DNA from: JBBDWZ01 sp050732575
Lineage (GTDB): Bacteria; Gemmatimonadota; Gemmatimonadetes; Longimicrobiales; RSA9
DNA: 52,443 nucleotides
Reading direction: 5' to 3'
NCBI GenBank assembly: GCA_050732575.1
Contig: JBOHRF010000005.1
Coordinates: 1 to 52,443, forward strand
Under the pieces are notes generated by a model. That model did no database searches and had not been told where the DNA came from. It saw only the letters and a program-made list of their open reading frames with translations. The number at the start of each line of letters is the position of its first letter. Position 1 is the stretch's first letter. The translations under genes were made by a program, and so were the position numbers. Below are positions 1-7,841 of this stretch, one piece after another.

Positions 1-507
1 CGTTTGGGTCCCGGGAATTACCATCACGCCAGCTGCACGGGAGGTCAGCAGGTCGGCTACAGTGGAGACGGCGCGCGTCTGCACGACTTCCGCGGCATTC
101 ACGTGGGCAATCGCATTGCCCACCTCGATGCGGCGCTGCTCGCCGGTGGCCGTAGCCACCACGGGCGCCAGTATAATGGCCGTGGGACGCAGCTCGAAGT
201 TGAGCGTGGCCGTCTGCCCCGCCGTGAGCGCAACCGGCTGGCTCTGTTCCGCATATCCGAGAATCAGGACCCGCACCGTCACATTCCCGGGCGTGACCGA
301 GCGAATGGTATACGTGCCCGCGCTGTTGGTCAGCGAACCTATGTTCGATCCGACCACGGCCAGCTGCGCACCCGCTATGAGTTGACCGGTCCCGACGTCC
401 GTCACGCGGCCGGTAATCGCGGCTTGCTGAGCGCCCACCCAACCTTCGGAGAGAACCATAAGAAAGACGGTCAATGTGATGGACCGGCTGAAACGAATTC
501 TACTCAT
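1..507 (-). CDS. SusC/RagA-like TonB-linked outer-membrane receptor, N-terminal part (cut by window edge)
   Basis: The first 169 codons of a minus-strand gene that runs off the left edge. The product starts MSRIRFSRSI, has a hydrophobic signal segment ending about residue 26 (VGAQQ), then a carboxypeptidase-regulatory-like beta domain (ITGRVTDVGTGQLIAGAQ) and the start of a TonB plug (VVATATGEQRR...VADLLTSRAAGV). This order is typical of SusC/RagA receptors, which import oligomers across the outer membrane with a SusD lipoprotein and TonB energy. ATG at 507 is preceded by an AGAGAGGT ribosome site. Its plug resembles that of the complete receptor at 11277-14288 (both carry R-x-x-EVGN and a RAAG motif), so the two are probably paralogues. 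The substrate cannot be read from this part. Confidence 0.85.
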   Translation of the reverse strand, partial: MSRIRFSRSITLTVFLMVLSEGWVGAQQAAITGRVTDVGTGQLIAGAQLAVVGSNIGSLTNSAGTYTIRSVTPGNVTVRVLILGYAEQSQPVALTAGQTATLNFELRPTAIILAPVVATATGEQRRIEVGNAIAHVNAAEVVQTRAVSTVADLLTSRAAGVMVIPGTQT

Positions 508-660
508 GACCAGACCTCTCTCTGCAGAGTTTGTGGTCCGAACAAACATTGTGGGGTGAGGGACCAAACCACGGCTTCTACCGCACCGCTTTGGTGGTCG
601 GAGAATAGGGGGACGCGGCCGCTGGCTGCAAGATGGGGAGCGACCGCAGCCTATGACGTC

Positions 661-1953
661 CTAGAAGTAGCTCAACGAGCCGAGATCGCGGCGGCGCTCC
701 TTCAAGCTGGCAAACCAGCGACACGGAAAATAAAGCAGCGCAACGACCATGACCGTGACCAGATACAGCAGGGGCAATGACCACGTATAACCGTCCGGCG
801 CGGGTGGAACCATCATTGGATGATTGTCGAACAGCCACGGCTCCAGCCGGCCTGATCGCACCAACGACACCACGAGCGCAGCGCCGTGAATGGCCGGAAT
901 GTGCAGCAAATAGTAGAACAAAGGCACACGTCCGAACACGGCCAGAACCGAAGCCGAAGAGCCTGCAGAAGTGACACGGCCTTCCAGCAGTCCCAACGCC
1001 AGCACCATGGGTCCGAGCGTCATCAACAGGAATTGCAGGGACGCCGGGTATTTCGATGTATTCAGGAATGCCAGTGGGCGCGGCATGCTGGGCCGCCGTG
1101 CGGCCGGTGCCGGTGCGCCAGCAGGTGGCGCGTTCGGGGCCCCTGCATTGACCTGCGCTGTAGGTGGCGCTGGCCGCCATTTGCGCGGCTCGCCGTACGC
1201 ATCGAATGCACGCAGCAGCAGAAAGCTTGCGAACAATACAGCGCCCAGCCGCAGACAAAGCGTGCGCCGCTCGCGTGCCGGGCGCTGCAGCAGTGCGCCC
1301 AGGCCGAGGCCGGCCGCCATCACGCCAATCCAGGGCACAACCGTGTACAACACGGCGAGTTGCGGACCGTTTTGGCCGAGCTGAATGGGGCCGCCGTAAT
1401 AAAGCAGTTGCAACAGCCAGGGCAGGGAGGATTGGCCAAGCCACGGTCCCGGTGCAGGCAGCAAGTTGTGCAGGACGATTACGGCCACACCGAAAATGCC
1501 AATTGCCGCAGCTGGCAAGAACACGAGTCCCGCCATCAGCATCATGCACCAGCCGATCACCCAGATCACGCCGGCCAGCAAATAGTTGCCCACGTCGAAA
1601 TTGAACGTCCAGGCCAGCCGGATTACCGTCATTTCCAGCAACACCAGCCACAGGCCACGCAGGAACAGGAAGCGCGCGAGTTGGCTGCGCTGGGCCAGGC
1701 GAGTGCCGTGCAGGAACGCCGCCGTTCCGGCCAGAAAAACAAAAGCGGGCGCCACGAAGTGTGTGACCCAGCGTGTAAAGAACACGCCGGGTGTCGGCCC
1801 ACCAGCGGGTACGCCGGAGAACACGCGTACGTGATCGATGGCCATGAGCACCATCACGATCCCGCGCACGATGTCGATGGAAGTAATGCGGTAGCCGGCA
1901 CGCGCGGACGGCGCGGCCGAGCCGGTTTGTTGGACCGAGGTTGCGACTGCCAT
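661..1953 (-). CDS. DUF1624 / heparan-alpha-glucosaminide N-acetyltransferase-like membrane protein
   Basis: A 430-residue polytopic membrane protein. The N-terminal block RITSIDIVRGIVMVLMAIDH followed by VRVF is the signature of the DUF1624/HGSNAT-like acyltransferase group, and about ten hydrophobic segments follow. Known relatives move acetyl groups across a membrane to sugars, but the bacterial substrate is generally unknown. A Pro/Ala-rich loop (about residues 270-295) separates two membrane blocks. The longer reading back to 2010 is rejected because ATG 1953 has a GGAG site about 9 bases upstream, which puts the start just before the conserved block. It follows the LytTR regulator by 123 bases on the same strand and may be co-transcribed with it. 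Family is fairly sure; activity is inferred. Confidence 0.8.
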   Translation of the reverse strand: MAVATSVQQTGSAAPSARAGYRITSIDIVRGIVMVLMAIDHVRVFSGVPAGGPTPGVFFTRWVTHFVAPAFVFLAGTAAFLHGTRLAQRSQLARFLFLRGLWLVLLEMTVIRLAWTFNFDVGNYLLAGVIWVIGWCMMLMAGLVFLPAAAIGIFGVAVIVLHNLLPAPGPWLGQSSLPWLLQLLYYGGPIQLGQNGPQLAVLYTVVPWIGVMAAGLGLGALLQRPARERRTLCLRLGAVLFASFLLLRAFDAYGEPRKWRPAPPTAQVNAGAPNAPPAGAPAPAARRPSMPRPLAFLNTSKYPASLQFLLMTLGPMVLALGLLEGRVTSAGSSASVLAVFGRVPLFYYLLHIPAIHGAALVVSLVRSGRLEPWLFDNHPMMVPPAPDGYTWSLPLLYLVTVMVVALLYFPCRWFASLKERRRDLGSLSYF

Positions 1954-2076
1954 GTGTCCAGCTCCGGGTGGGCGGCGGTCAACGCTTATGCCATGCCGGT
2001 CGCAGGCCAACCTTCGTTCAGCGCGCGGTTGCGACGAGCGGCAGGCGGTTGTGTGCGCGCAGGCAGTGGTGAATGG

Positions 2077-2877
2077 CTACTTGCGGCGGATACGCGCGCC
2101 CACCTGTTCGCGGCGTCGTCGACTCACGGGCACCTGCGTGCCATCACGCAATATGACCCGTGTGGGGCCTGGCTCGGCGGAGCGCAGCTCGCGCACGCGG
2201 TCCAACCGCACGATGGCAGAACGGTGCACGCGCACGAACTGGGCAGGATCGAGCCGCTGCTCGAGCGAAGTCAGTGATTCGCGGATCAGATGGCGCTGTC
2301 CGAGTGCGTGAATCACTGCGTAATAGTCATCCGCTTCGATCCAGTCCAGCTCCTCGGGATTCAGCACCAGGTCACCGGTGGCCGTGGGTACGACGATGTG
2401 AGCGGACGCGACCTGCGCCTGCGCGCGCGGCGCCGGCTCTTCACCACTCAAGAACGCAAGAAACCGCCGGCTCAGCTCGACCGCCTGGTCGGCACGCAGC
2501 CGCTCACGGACGCGTTGCATGGCCTGGTCGAACCGTTCCTGTGTGACTGGCTTCAGCAGATAGTCCAGCGCGTGGGCCTCGAACGCGCGCACCGCAAACT
2601 CATCGAAGGCAGTGACGAATACAATGATCGGCATGCGTTCGCCCGTCATCAATTGCAGCACCTGGAAACCATCCAGGCCGGGCATCTGGATGTCGAGGAA
2701 AACAACATCAGGCTGCAGCGCGCGCAGCGCGCGCAACGCTTCCCGGCCGTTGCGCGCTTCCGCCACGATCTGACATTCCGTGTGCAAGCGAAGGACTTGC
2801 TGCAGTCCGCGGCGCGCCAGCGGCTCGTCATCGGCAATCAGCACGCGGATCTCGGCGTTCGGCGTCGTCTGCGTCAT
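2077..2877 (-). CDS. LytTR-type response regulator
   Basis: A 266-residue regulator. An N-terminal receiver domain has the acidic pair IADDE at 15-19, the phospho-acceptor in VVFLDIQMPG (D62) and the later switch/lysine region (ALDYLLKPV). A C-terminal LytTR DNA-binding domain follows (from about 165: LDWIEADDYYAVI ... FVRVHRSAIVRLDRV). Proteins of this class bind promoter direct repeats when phosphorylated. The gene overlaps the kinase upstream by 4 bases (ATGA: ATG at 2877, kinase stop TGA at 2876-2874), so translation is coupled. An in-frame GTG at 2886 would add three residues. Kinase and regulator clearly form one two-component system; the signal and target genes are not visible, although the DUF1624 gene just downstream is a candidate. 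Confidence 0.93.
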   Translation of the reverse strand: MTQTTPNAEIRVLIADDEPLARRGLQQVLRLHTECQIVAEARNGREALRALRALQPDVVFLDIQMPGLDGFQVLQLMTGERMPIIVFVTAFDEFAVRAFEAHALDYLLKPVTQERFDQAMQRVRERLRADQAVELSRRFLAFLSGEEPAPRAQAQVASAHIVVPTATGDLVLNPEELDWIEADDYYAVIHALGQRHLIRESLTSLEQRLDPAQFVRVHRSAIVRLDRVRELRSAEPGPTRVILRDGTQVPVSRRRREQVGARIRRK

Positions 2878-3938
2878 GCGTTCCACGGGCGATAAGGCAA
2901 CTGGATACGCGCCTGGGTTCCACCACCCGGCGCCTCACTGAGCTCGAGCCCGGCCCGTTCACCGTAGAGCGCCAGCAAGCGCGCCCTGGTGTTCTTCAGA
3001 CCCACGCCCGTGCCGCCTTCCTCCCGCGGTCCCGGGCCATCATCGCGCACCCACAGTTCCAGGTCCACACCCCGGCGCGCTGCGCCGATCTCGACCAGTA
3101 CAGCGTCCGGCCGGCGCGCCACACCATGGCGCAGCGCATTCTCCACCAGCGGCTGGAAGATGAAGCGCGGTACGGTGGCGTTCTGCAGACTTTCCGGAAC
3201 CTCGTAGTGAATGCGCAAGCGGTCCGAAAAGCGGATTTGCTCGATGGCCAGGTACTGGCGAACCAGGGATAGTTCCTCCTCCAGCGCAACCTCGTGGGGC
3301 TGATCCGTGCGCAGAACCTGGCGCAGCATCTCGCTCAACAACTCCAGCATGCGCGTGGCTGGCCTGGTTTCCTGATCGCGCACCAGCACCAGGATCGCGT
3401 TCAGGCTGTTGAACAGGAAATGCGGCTGCAGCTGCATGCGCAGCGCGTTCAGCCTGGCCTCCGCCAGCTGGCCATGCAGCCGCGCTGCGTGCGCTTCCCG
3501 ATCGCGTGCTTCTACGTAATACCCAAACGCGTGCACGCAGCCCAACACCGCGAAGTACATGAAGAACGACCAGGGCAAACTGGTCAGTGTCCAGCTCAAC
3601 CAGTCACTGCCAAAGGACGCGTTCGTCGATTCCCACGTAGTCACAGCCCGCCGCAGGATGGCACCGAACGTGGCCCAACCGATGCACAGCAGCAGCGCGC
3701 CCACTACGTGAACCATGAGCGATCGCCCCAGCCGCGGACGCTGCAGCGGCCACCGGCGACCCAGGTAATAGGTGATCGGCGTCAGAGCCGCGAGCAGTAG
3801 CCATTCGCCGCCCTGAAATACCAGTGCACCCCACGCAGTCTGTCCTTTCAGCCAGATTTGCAGGACATCCAGCACAGCCGCCACCAGGCAGCCGATCAAA
3901 ATGAGGAGCCACAGCCGAATCGGTGCTCGAAACGTCAC
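2874..3938 (-). CDS. LytS/YehU-type sensor histidine kinase
   Basis: A 354-residue membrane kinase. Four hydrophobic segments lie within about residues 8-140, then a short coiled linker, then the His_kinase (PF06580-type) motif LQPHFLFNSLNAI with the phospho-accepting H173. The HATPase domain shows an N-box (PLVENALRHG), a G1-type DDGPG and a G2-type GTGVGLKNTRARL, so the catalytic machinery looks intact. It has no extracellular sensor domain, so sensing is probably by the membrane bundle. Start is GTG 3938; its ribosome site is weak. It is first in the pair with the LytTR regulator, whose ATG overlaps this stop. A 9-bp dyad lies 22 bases upstream of the start (3961-3984). Confidence 0.92.
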   Translation of the reverse strand: MTFRAPIRLWLLILIGCLVAAVLDVLQIWLKGQTAWGALVFQGGEWLLLAALTPITYYLGRRWPLQRPRLGRSLMVHVVGALLLCIGWATFGAILRRAVTTWESTNASFGSDWLSWTLTSLPWSFFMYFAVLGCVHAFGYYVEARDREAHAARLHGQLAEARLNALRMQLQPHFLFNSLNAILVLVRDQETRPATRMLELLSEMLRQVLRTDQPHEVALEEELSLVRQYLAIEQIRFSDRLRIHYEVPESLQNATVPRFIFQPLVENALRHGVARRPDAVLVEIGAARRGVDLELWVRDDGPGPREEGGTGVGLKNTRARLLALYGERAGLELSEAPGGGTQARIQLPYRPWNA

Positions 3939-3960
3939 CCGGCCAATATCGCGTTGACGA

Positions 3961-3984
3961 TGCGCATGCGGAACGGCATGCGCA
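3961..3984. promoter_or_regulatory. Perfect 9-bp inverted repeat before the LytS-type kinase gene
   Basis: TGCGCATGC at 3961-3969 and its exact complement GCATGCGCA at 3976-3984 surround a 6-base spacer. The dyad lies 22 bases upstream of the kinase GTG, in the 5' leader of the kinase-regulator operon. It could be an operator or an mRNA stem-loop close to a poor ribosome site. LytTR proteins usually bind direct repeats, so the neighbouring regulator is not the obvious ligand. The function is inferred from position only. Confidence 0.45.
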
Positions 3985-4052
3985 GAGAACGGTCACCCCC
4001 ATGCAGCATACGGAGGGCGGGTGTGCGCTGGTGAGCCTGGCGCGGGCGACGG

Positions 4053-4067
4053 CGCTGACTGTCAGCG
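4053..4067. promoter_or_regulatory. 15-bp palindrome in the 187-base gap upstream of the kinase
   Basis: CGCTGACTGTCAGCG is a perfect dyad around one central base. Outer flanks GGCG/CGCC extend the symmetry with a two-base bulge. It sits between the end of the four-helix-bundle gene (4126) and the start of the kinase (3938), a typical place for an operator or a terminator stem. No T-run follows on either strand, so an operator is slightly preferred. The rest of the 3939-4125 gap shows nothing else recognisable. Confidence 0.35.
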
Positions 4068-4125
4068 TTGCGCCTGACGTCCGCTATTGGTCAAACGCCG
4101 CCCGCGCCGGCGCCACCCGCCCCCG

Positions 4126-4569
4126 TCACTGCTCACTGCCACCGGAAGGGTCATCGAGGGGTTCTGGTTCTAATTCTCCCAGCGGCGGCAACGGTTCGAG
4201 TTTCAATTCTCGTTGGATTCGCTCAATGATCTCGGTCAATCCGGTTTCCACGCGCTCCAGCAGCTCGATGCCGGCGGTGACTTGCGCTTGACTGCCGATC
4301 TGCGTCATGCGCAAGCCTTCCAGGATCGATTGACACTGCTCGCCCGAGCGGCGCGCATTGCGAAAGGTATGAAACGCCTGGCGCTTCGTTTCCGCCGCGC
4401 CGCGCGCGATCTTCATGATCAGGTTGGTGCTCTCCCGCGCCAGCATATCGCGCACGTCTGCTTTTCGGCCGGGCAAACTGTCTTCTAGCTGGCTGGATAC
4501 GTGACTGAACTCCATGGCCGTGCGGTACACCTCGAGCCGCTCATATGAGAACGGCGATCGCCTGCCCAT
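4126..4569 (-). CDS. Four-helix-bundle protein (23S rRNA-IVP/Avd-like family), copy 1
   Basis: A 147-residue, highly charged, all-helical protein. Its opening FSYERLEVYRTAMEF followed by helices with RESTNLIMKIARGAAET and GIELLERVETGLTEIIERIQ fits the four-helix-bundle family first seen as 23S rRNA intervening-sequence proteins and also as the Avd accessory of diversity-generating retroelements. ATG 4569 has an AAAGGAG site; the longer open frame to 4653 is not needed. It carries an acidic, Pro-rich C-terminal tail (ELEPEPLDDP) unlike the short core family. No rRNA or reverse transcriptase lies nearby, so the role is unknown. A relative lies at 5197-5604. Confidence 0.72.
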   Translation of the reverse strand: MGRRSPFSYERLEVYRTAMEFSHVSSQLEDSLPGRKADVRDMLARESTNLIMKIARGAAETKRQAFHTFRNARRSGEQCQSILEGLRMTQIGSQAQVTAGIELLERVETGLTEIIERIQRELKLEPLPPLGELEPEPLDDPSGGSEQ

Positions 4570-4703
4570 GATGCGCTCCTTTCTCGTGTGCGAGACCCGC
4601 GCAGCATGCGTTGGACCGACGGGCGTCGCCATAGTCCCTTCGGCCATTCGCATCTCAAAGCGCTGCCGCTATCTTCTTTCGCCCAACGCTACCGGAGACC
4701 CTT

Positions 4704-5183
4704 GTGTCCAGTGTTGAAAAGTCACTGTTGCAGTTCCATTTGGATGCGACCGAGCTGCCGTTGATCGCGGCGGCACTTGGGCTCGGTGAGTGGCTGCTCG
4801 CGCAACCCGAGACCAGCCGCGCGCAGCGCAAGATCATTGAGCAAATGCAGAAGGCGCTGCGTGCGCTGCCCACCGTGCCGTCCGGCCTTGAAGCCGAATT
4901 CGGTTTCCATTTTCGGACCATGCAGGAAGATGCGCTCCTGTACCGGGCCTGGCGCGTGGCTCTCAGTAGCGCAGGTCTGGAGATCTACTCCGTGTACACG
5001 CCCGACCTGCCTATCGAGTTACGCGAGAAAATGTCACACGAGCTCAACTTTTGGATCAAACCCGGTGAGACCAGCGGCCACGACGGTCACTACCTGGCCC
5101 AATGGATCGAGGAAGTGCGTAATCCTGCGGCTCTGCGCGCCGGTGCCATGGAGTTCGCGATCTACGCAGCGTATTTCGACTGA
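4704..5183 (+). CDS. Uncharacterised soluble protein between two four-helix-bundle genes
   Basis: A 159-residue protein read from GTG 4704 with a GGAG site 8 bases upstream. It has no signal peptide or membrane segment. The sequence looks helical and acidic, with an aromatic C-terminal part (LNFWIKPGETSGHDGHYLAQWIEE ... MEFAIYAAYFD). I do not recognise the family. It is transcribed opposite to both flanking four-helix-bundle genes, diverging from copy 1 (134 bases) and converging on copy 2 (13 bases). That placement suggests a link but does not show one. The normal codon pattern and clean start make it very likely a real gene. Confidence 0.7.
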   Translation: MSSVEKSLLQFHLDATELPLIAAALGLGEWLLAQPETSRAQRKIIEQMQKALRALPTVPSGLEAEFGFHFRTMQEDALLYRAWRVALSSAGLEIYSVYTPDLPIELREKMSHELNFWIKPGETSGHDGHYLAQWIEEVRNPAALRAGAMEFAIYAAYFD

Positions 5184-5196
5184 AGTTCGGCTCGCG

Positions 5197-5604
5197 TCAG
5201 CCTTGCCGGCACGGTGGGATGAAGCCGCGGCCGATCAGCGCAACGTTGTCTGCCAGTCCAACATCGATCCGCTCCAGCAGCTCCAGTCCCGCCATGATGT
5301 GTGGTTGGCTGCCCACCTGTTCCTTTCTGAATTGCTGCAAGCCCGCGCGCAAAAATGCGGTCGACTCGCGTGCGCGTTGCAGAAACGCCTGCCGCTCCTC
5401 CCGGGTCAGGTCCTCCTCGGGCGGCATTTCCGCGTTGCCGCCCGCGATCGACGTGCCCAGCTCAATGCAGGCCTCGATCAGCCGGGTAACTTTGCGCTTC
5501 CGCCGGCGCCCCAGGCTGGCGCCAATTGCGCCCAACACGCGCGCAAACTGGTTGGCCGTCTGGTACACCTCGAGCGTTTCGAAGTAGTAGATCCGATATG
5601 ACAA
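5197..5604 (-). CDS. Four-helix-bundle protein (23S rRNA-IVP/Avd-like family), copy 2
   Basis: A 135-residue helical protein. The N-terminal IYYFETLEVYQTANQFAR matches copy 1 (YERLEVYRTAMEF), and its last helix again reads GLELLERIDVGL, so the two are diverged paralogues. The best start is TTG 5604: an exact GGAGG sits 6 bases upstream and the protein then begins at the same point as copy 1. The alternative GTG at 5685 has no ribosome site and adds a basic, low-complexity leader. It ends 13 bases from the convergent orphan gene at 4704-5183. Function unknown. Confidence 0.72.
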   Translation of the reverse strand: MSYRIYYFETLEVYQTANQFARVLGAIGASLGRRRKRKVTRLIEACIELGTSIAGGNAEMPPEEDLTREERQAFLQRARESTAFLRAGLQQFRKEQVGSQPHIMAGLELLERIDVGLADNVALIGRGFIPPCRQG

Positions 5605-5720
5605 GCGCGCCTCCGTGAACGAGTGCTTCGAATTTCGTTCACGGCGGCGCGCACTCCCATAGTAAAACCGGCCGACTTTTTCCACGCGCCTCGCGTTCCC
5701 GCGTCACGCGTCACTTCAGC

Positions 5721-6206
5721 CTACTTCGCGCTCTCCGGAATGCTGACCTGCGCTACCAGCTTGATCGAGCCATCCGCCTGACGTTGATAGACGGCCAGCA
5801 CATGCCCGGTCGGCGTCGTGATGCCGCCCGTGAAATGGGACAGCTGCCAGGCCAGGTCTCCGCTCGCACCAAATTTCAACGGATGCAGCTCCAGCGTCTT
5901 GCCTGCGCCGCCCTTGACCGCTTCCGCCCAGAAGCCCGCGATGGCCGCCTCGCTCTCGACTTTGCCACGCGCGCTGATGAACGTAGCGTCTGGCGCGTAG
6001 TAGTTGCCCGCCTGCGTTGCATCACCTGTCCGCAGCATGGCCACGAACGAGTTGACCGCCTCGTCCGCTTGCCCTTGCGTTATGGGCACCGGCTCACTTG
6101 CCTTGAGCGCGGCATCATCCTGGGTGGCCGTCTCCGACGCGGCCGTGCACGCCGCCAGCAATACCACTCCTGCCAGTGTGGATGTACGGATGGATCGACC
6201 GATCAT
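5721..6206 (-). CDS. Secreted lipoprotein with SnoaL/DUF4440-like (NTF2-fold) domain
   Basis: A 161-residue lipoprotein. The signal peptide ends in the lipobox LLAAC (about residue 20) and is followed by a Thr/Ala-rich linker. The remainder (QADEAVNSFVAMLRTGDATQAGNYYAPDATFI ... GHVLAVYQRQADGSIKLVAQ) fits the cone-shaped NTF2-like fold of DUF4440/SnoaL proteins; the YYAPDATF pattern is typical. ATG 6206 has a GGAGGT site; the frame to 6287 is just upstream open sequence. Members bind small ligands or serve as isomerase-like scaffolds, and no specific activity can be assigned. It is probably anchored to a periplasm-facing membrane leaflet. Confidence 0.75.
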   Translation of the reverse strand: MIGRSIRTSTLAGVVLLAACTAASETATQDDAALKASEPVPITQGQADEAVNSFVAMLRTGDATQAGNYYAPDATFISARGKVESEAAIAGFWAEAVKGGAGKTLELHPLKFGASGDLAWQLSHFTGGITTPTGHVLAVYQRQADGSIKLVAQVSIPESAK

Positions 6207-6334
6207 GGGCCACCTCCGGACGTGAGTTTTGGGGGATATGCGGAAACTGCGTGTCTGGAGTGTGGTGACTGGCGCTGGTCCTGTCAACTAACGTTGGCCG
6301 CTTGCACGGAAACAAACGGCGTGTTGACGGCCTC

Positions 6335-6973
6335 TCAGCGTTGCATCAGCTCGACCGCCGCAACACGCACACCTGCCCGCTGCAACAATTCGTGGTACCA
6401 GTGCTCAGCCTCCGCAAGCCTGGGCGCATGACTGCGACTGCCCCAAATCACGGAAAGTGTGCGCTGTGTTTCTGCATTCGTTTTGGTGCGCTGTGCATCC
6501 TTGACCGCGTTGCCACACGGACCTTCGGCATCGAAAAGACAAACCAGTCCGTTCAAATCGATTTCCTGACCGGCCGCGTTGAAGACGTACGCCTGGCCGG
6601 CAGTCGCGGTTGCGATATGAAACGGCGCGTGTGCACGGTCCAGGTCGACCACGCTGATAGGCAATCCGCTGTGCAATGAAGTAGCATTGCATGCGTCCAC
6701 GGCCAGATTGATGGATACAAGACTTCCCTCGCCGGCCGCGCGCACCAGGTATTCGGAGGCCGGCTTTCCGCGGCCCGTGGGCTTGTAGCCACGCTGGCGC
6801 AGCATGTCGCGCACGGCCGTGCGCAGCGCGTTATCCGGATGAAACGGCGCAGGCGCATCTGCCTTCAACAACGATACGAGCCACTCCGGACTGGTCAACG
6901 TCCCCAGCGGTCCCGGCAACTGACTTTCGAATGTGGCCACCAGTAACTGCGTTGGAGCGGTTGGCTCGACCAT
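6335..6973 (-). CDS. Stand-alone B3/B4 domain protein (phenylalanyl-tRNA synthetase beta editing-domain-like)
   Basis: A 212-residue soluble protein. The core around residues 62-112 (GYKPTGRGKPASEYLVRA ... VSINLAVDACNATSLHSG followed by LPISVVDLDRA) is the pattern of the B3/B4 domain of PheRS beta. Free-standing versions occur in bacteria and are thought to act on mischarged tRNA or related aminoacyl substrates. ATG 6973 has a GAGGAA site. The gene stands alone: 128 bases separate it from the lipoprotein downstream and about the same from the relic upstream. The domain call is by motif recall; the editing role is inferred from the family. Confidence 0.7.
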   Translation of the reverse strand: MVEPTAPTQLLVATFESQLPGPLGTLTSPEWLVSLLKADAPAPFHPDNALRTAVRDMLRQRGYKPTGRGKPASEYLVRAAGEGSLVSINLAVDACNATSLHSGLPISVVDLDRAHAPFHIATATAGQAYVFNAAGQEIDLNGLVCLFDAEGPCGNAVKDAQRTKTNAETQRTLSVIWGSRSHAPRLAEAEHWYHELLQRAGVRVAAVELMQR

Positions 6974-7101
6974 TGGTATTCATTCCTCGGCTGCTGTTAC
7001 TTACGCGCGCGCCAACGCGTCGAATAATCGTAAGGCGTTGCGCCTGTTACGCCTGACTTGCCCGGTATACCGATGGAAGGGCCTTCCGCAATCGTAACAA
7101 T

Positions 7102-7786
7102 GTGGACACGGCGCCATGGTCCACTGAAGATGAGCCGCTTCGCCCGTTCGTTGCCGCAGTGCTCGAGGTGACTGTACTGGACGACCTGCAGAGCCCAATC
7201 GAGGGTGCCGTGTTGGAGTTGCGCACACTCGCACAGGTGCTGAAGGCGCGAGACAGCACGGACTGGCAGGGCTTGGCACAATTCCAGATCGAGAGCGTTG
7301 AAAGCCAACCAAACCACGCGCCTCGACCTCGCGTTGTCCAATCAGCAGCCAGCGATTGCCGGCGTGGTTGTCTACGGCTTTGAAGCCTCCGCGTTTTTCG
7401 CCCGCGGTGAGGATTTGGCGTGGTGGTTGGAAGGACCGGCCGCGCGTTCGATGTACATTGCGTTTGCTGATTTGCGCCAGCGCGGTGCACACCAGGTCTG
7501 GATGAGCGGTCGTGCGCGCATCAGTGAACCCGGTCGCTATGGCCACCTGGGAGGTTATCCGCACACCGTCGGTATCACACACGTAGGGGAAGTCCTAGCG
7601 CGGCGTGCCACCGACTGTCCGGAACGCGGTGTTTCGGTGGCACCGCTGCGCACGGACCTCGTGATCGGCGATACGATGCGCATTGATGTGGCTGCCTTCG
7701 ATATCCAGGGCCGGCCCATCGCTCCCCATGGCATCGTGTGGACGTCGACCAATCCACGCGCATCGGCTGGATCGACCTGCGCGTGA
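7102..7786 (+). pseudogene. Frameshifted relic of a secreted multi-domain protein (regulatory-like, GxYGHLGxY and Ig-like parts)
   Basis: Two plus-strand frames must be joined. The first (7102 to about 7290) encodes a carboxypeptidase-regulatory-like beta segment (VLEVTVLDDLQSPIEGAVLE ... DSTDWQGLAQFQI). The second continues the same domain (ANQTTRLDLALSN) from about 7298, then a block with WWLEG and GRYGHLGGYPHTVGITHVGEV, then a bacterial Ig-like (Big2-type) start (LVIGDTMRIDVAAFD ... IVWTSTNP). The Ig domain stops early at 7786; another frame continues with RIGWIDLRVN, suggesting a second frameshift near 7762. No good ribosome site or signal peptide is found, so the N-terminus is missing too. 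A decayed lipoprotein-like gene is the simplest reading. Confidence 0.55.
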
Positions 7787-7841
7787 ATCGATAGCCATTA
7801 CAGACCTTCCACTTCCAGGGCCCGCATGGTAAACTCCGGCT

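Noticed and set aside
886..2277. 463-codon plus-strand open frame opposite the DUF1624 and LytTR genes
   Set aside because: The translation is rich in Gln/His/Arg without domains and mirrors two well-supported minus-strand genes; such frames are common in high-GC DNA.
4126..5604. Diversity-generating retroelement suggested by Avd-like proteins
   Set aside because: No reverse transcriptase, template or variable repeat is seen in the window; the proteins have extra tails and may belong to the wider four-helix-bundle family.
7001..7582. 193-codon minus-strand frame at 7.0-7.6 kb
   Set aside because: The plus strand there encodes recognisable domain fragments, whereas the minus translation is Arg/Ser-rich with no pattern.
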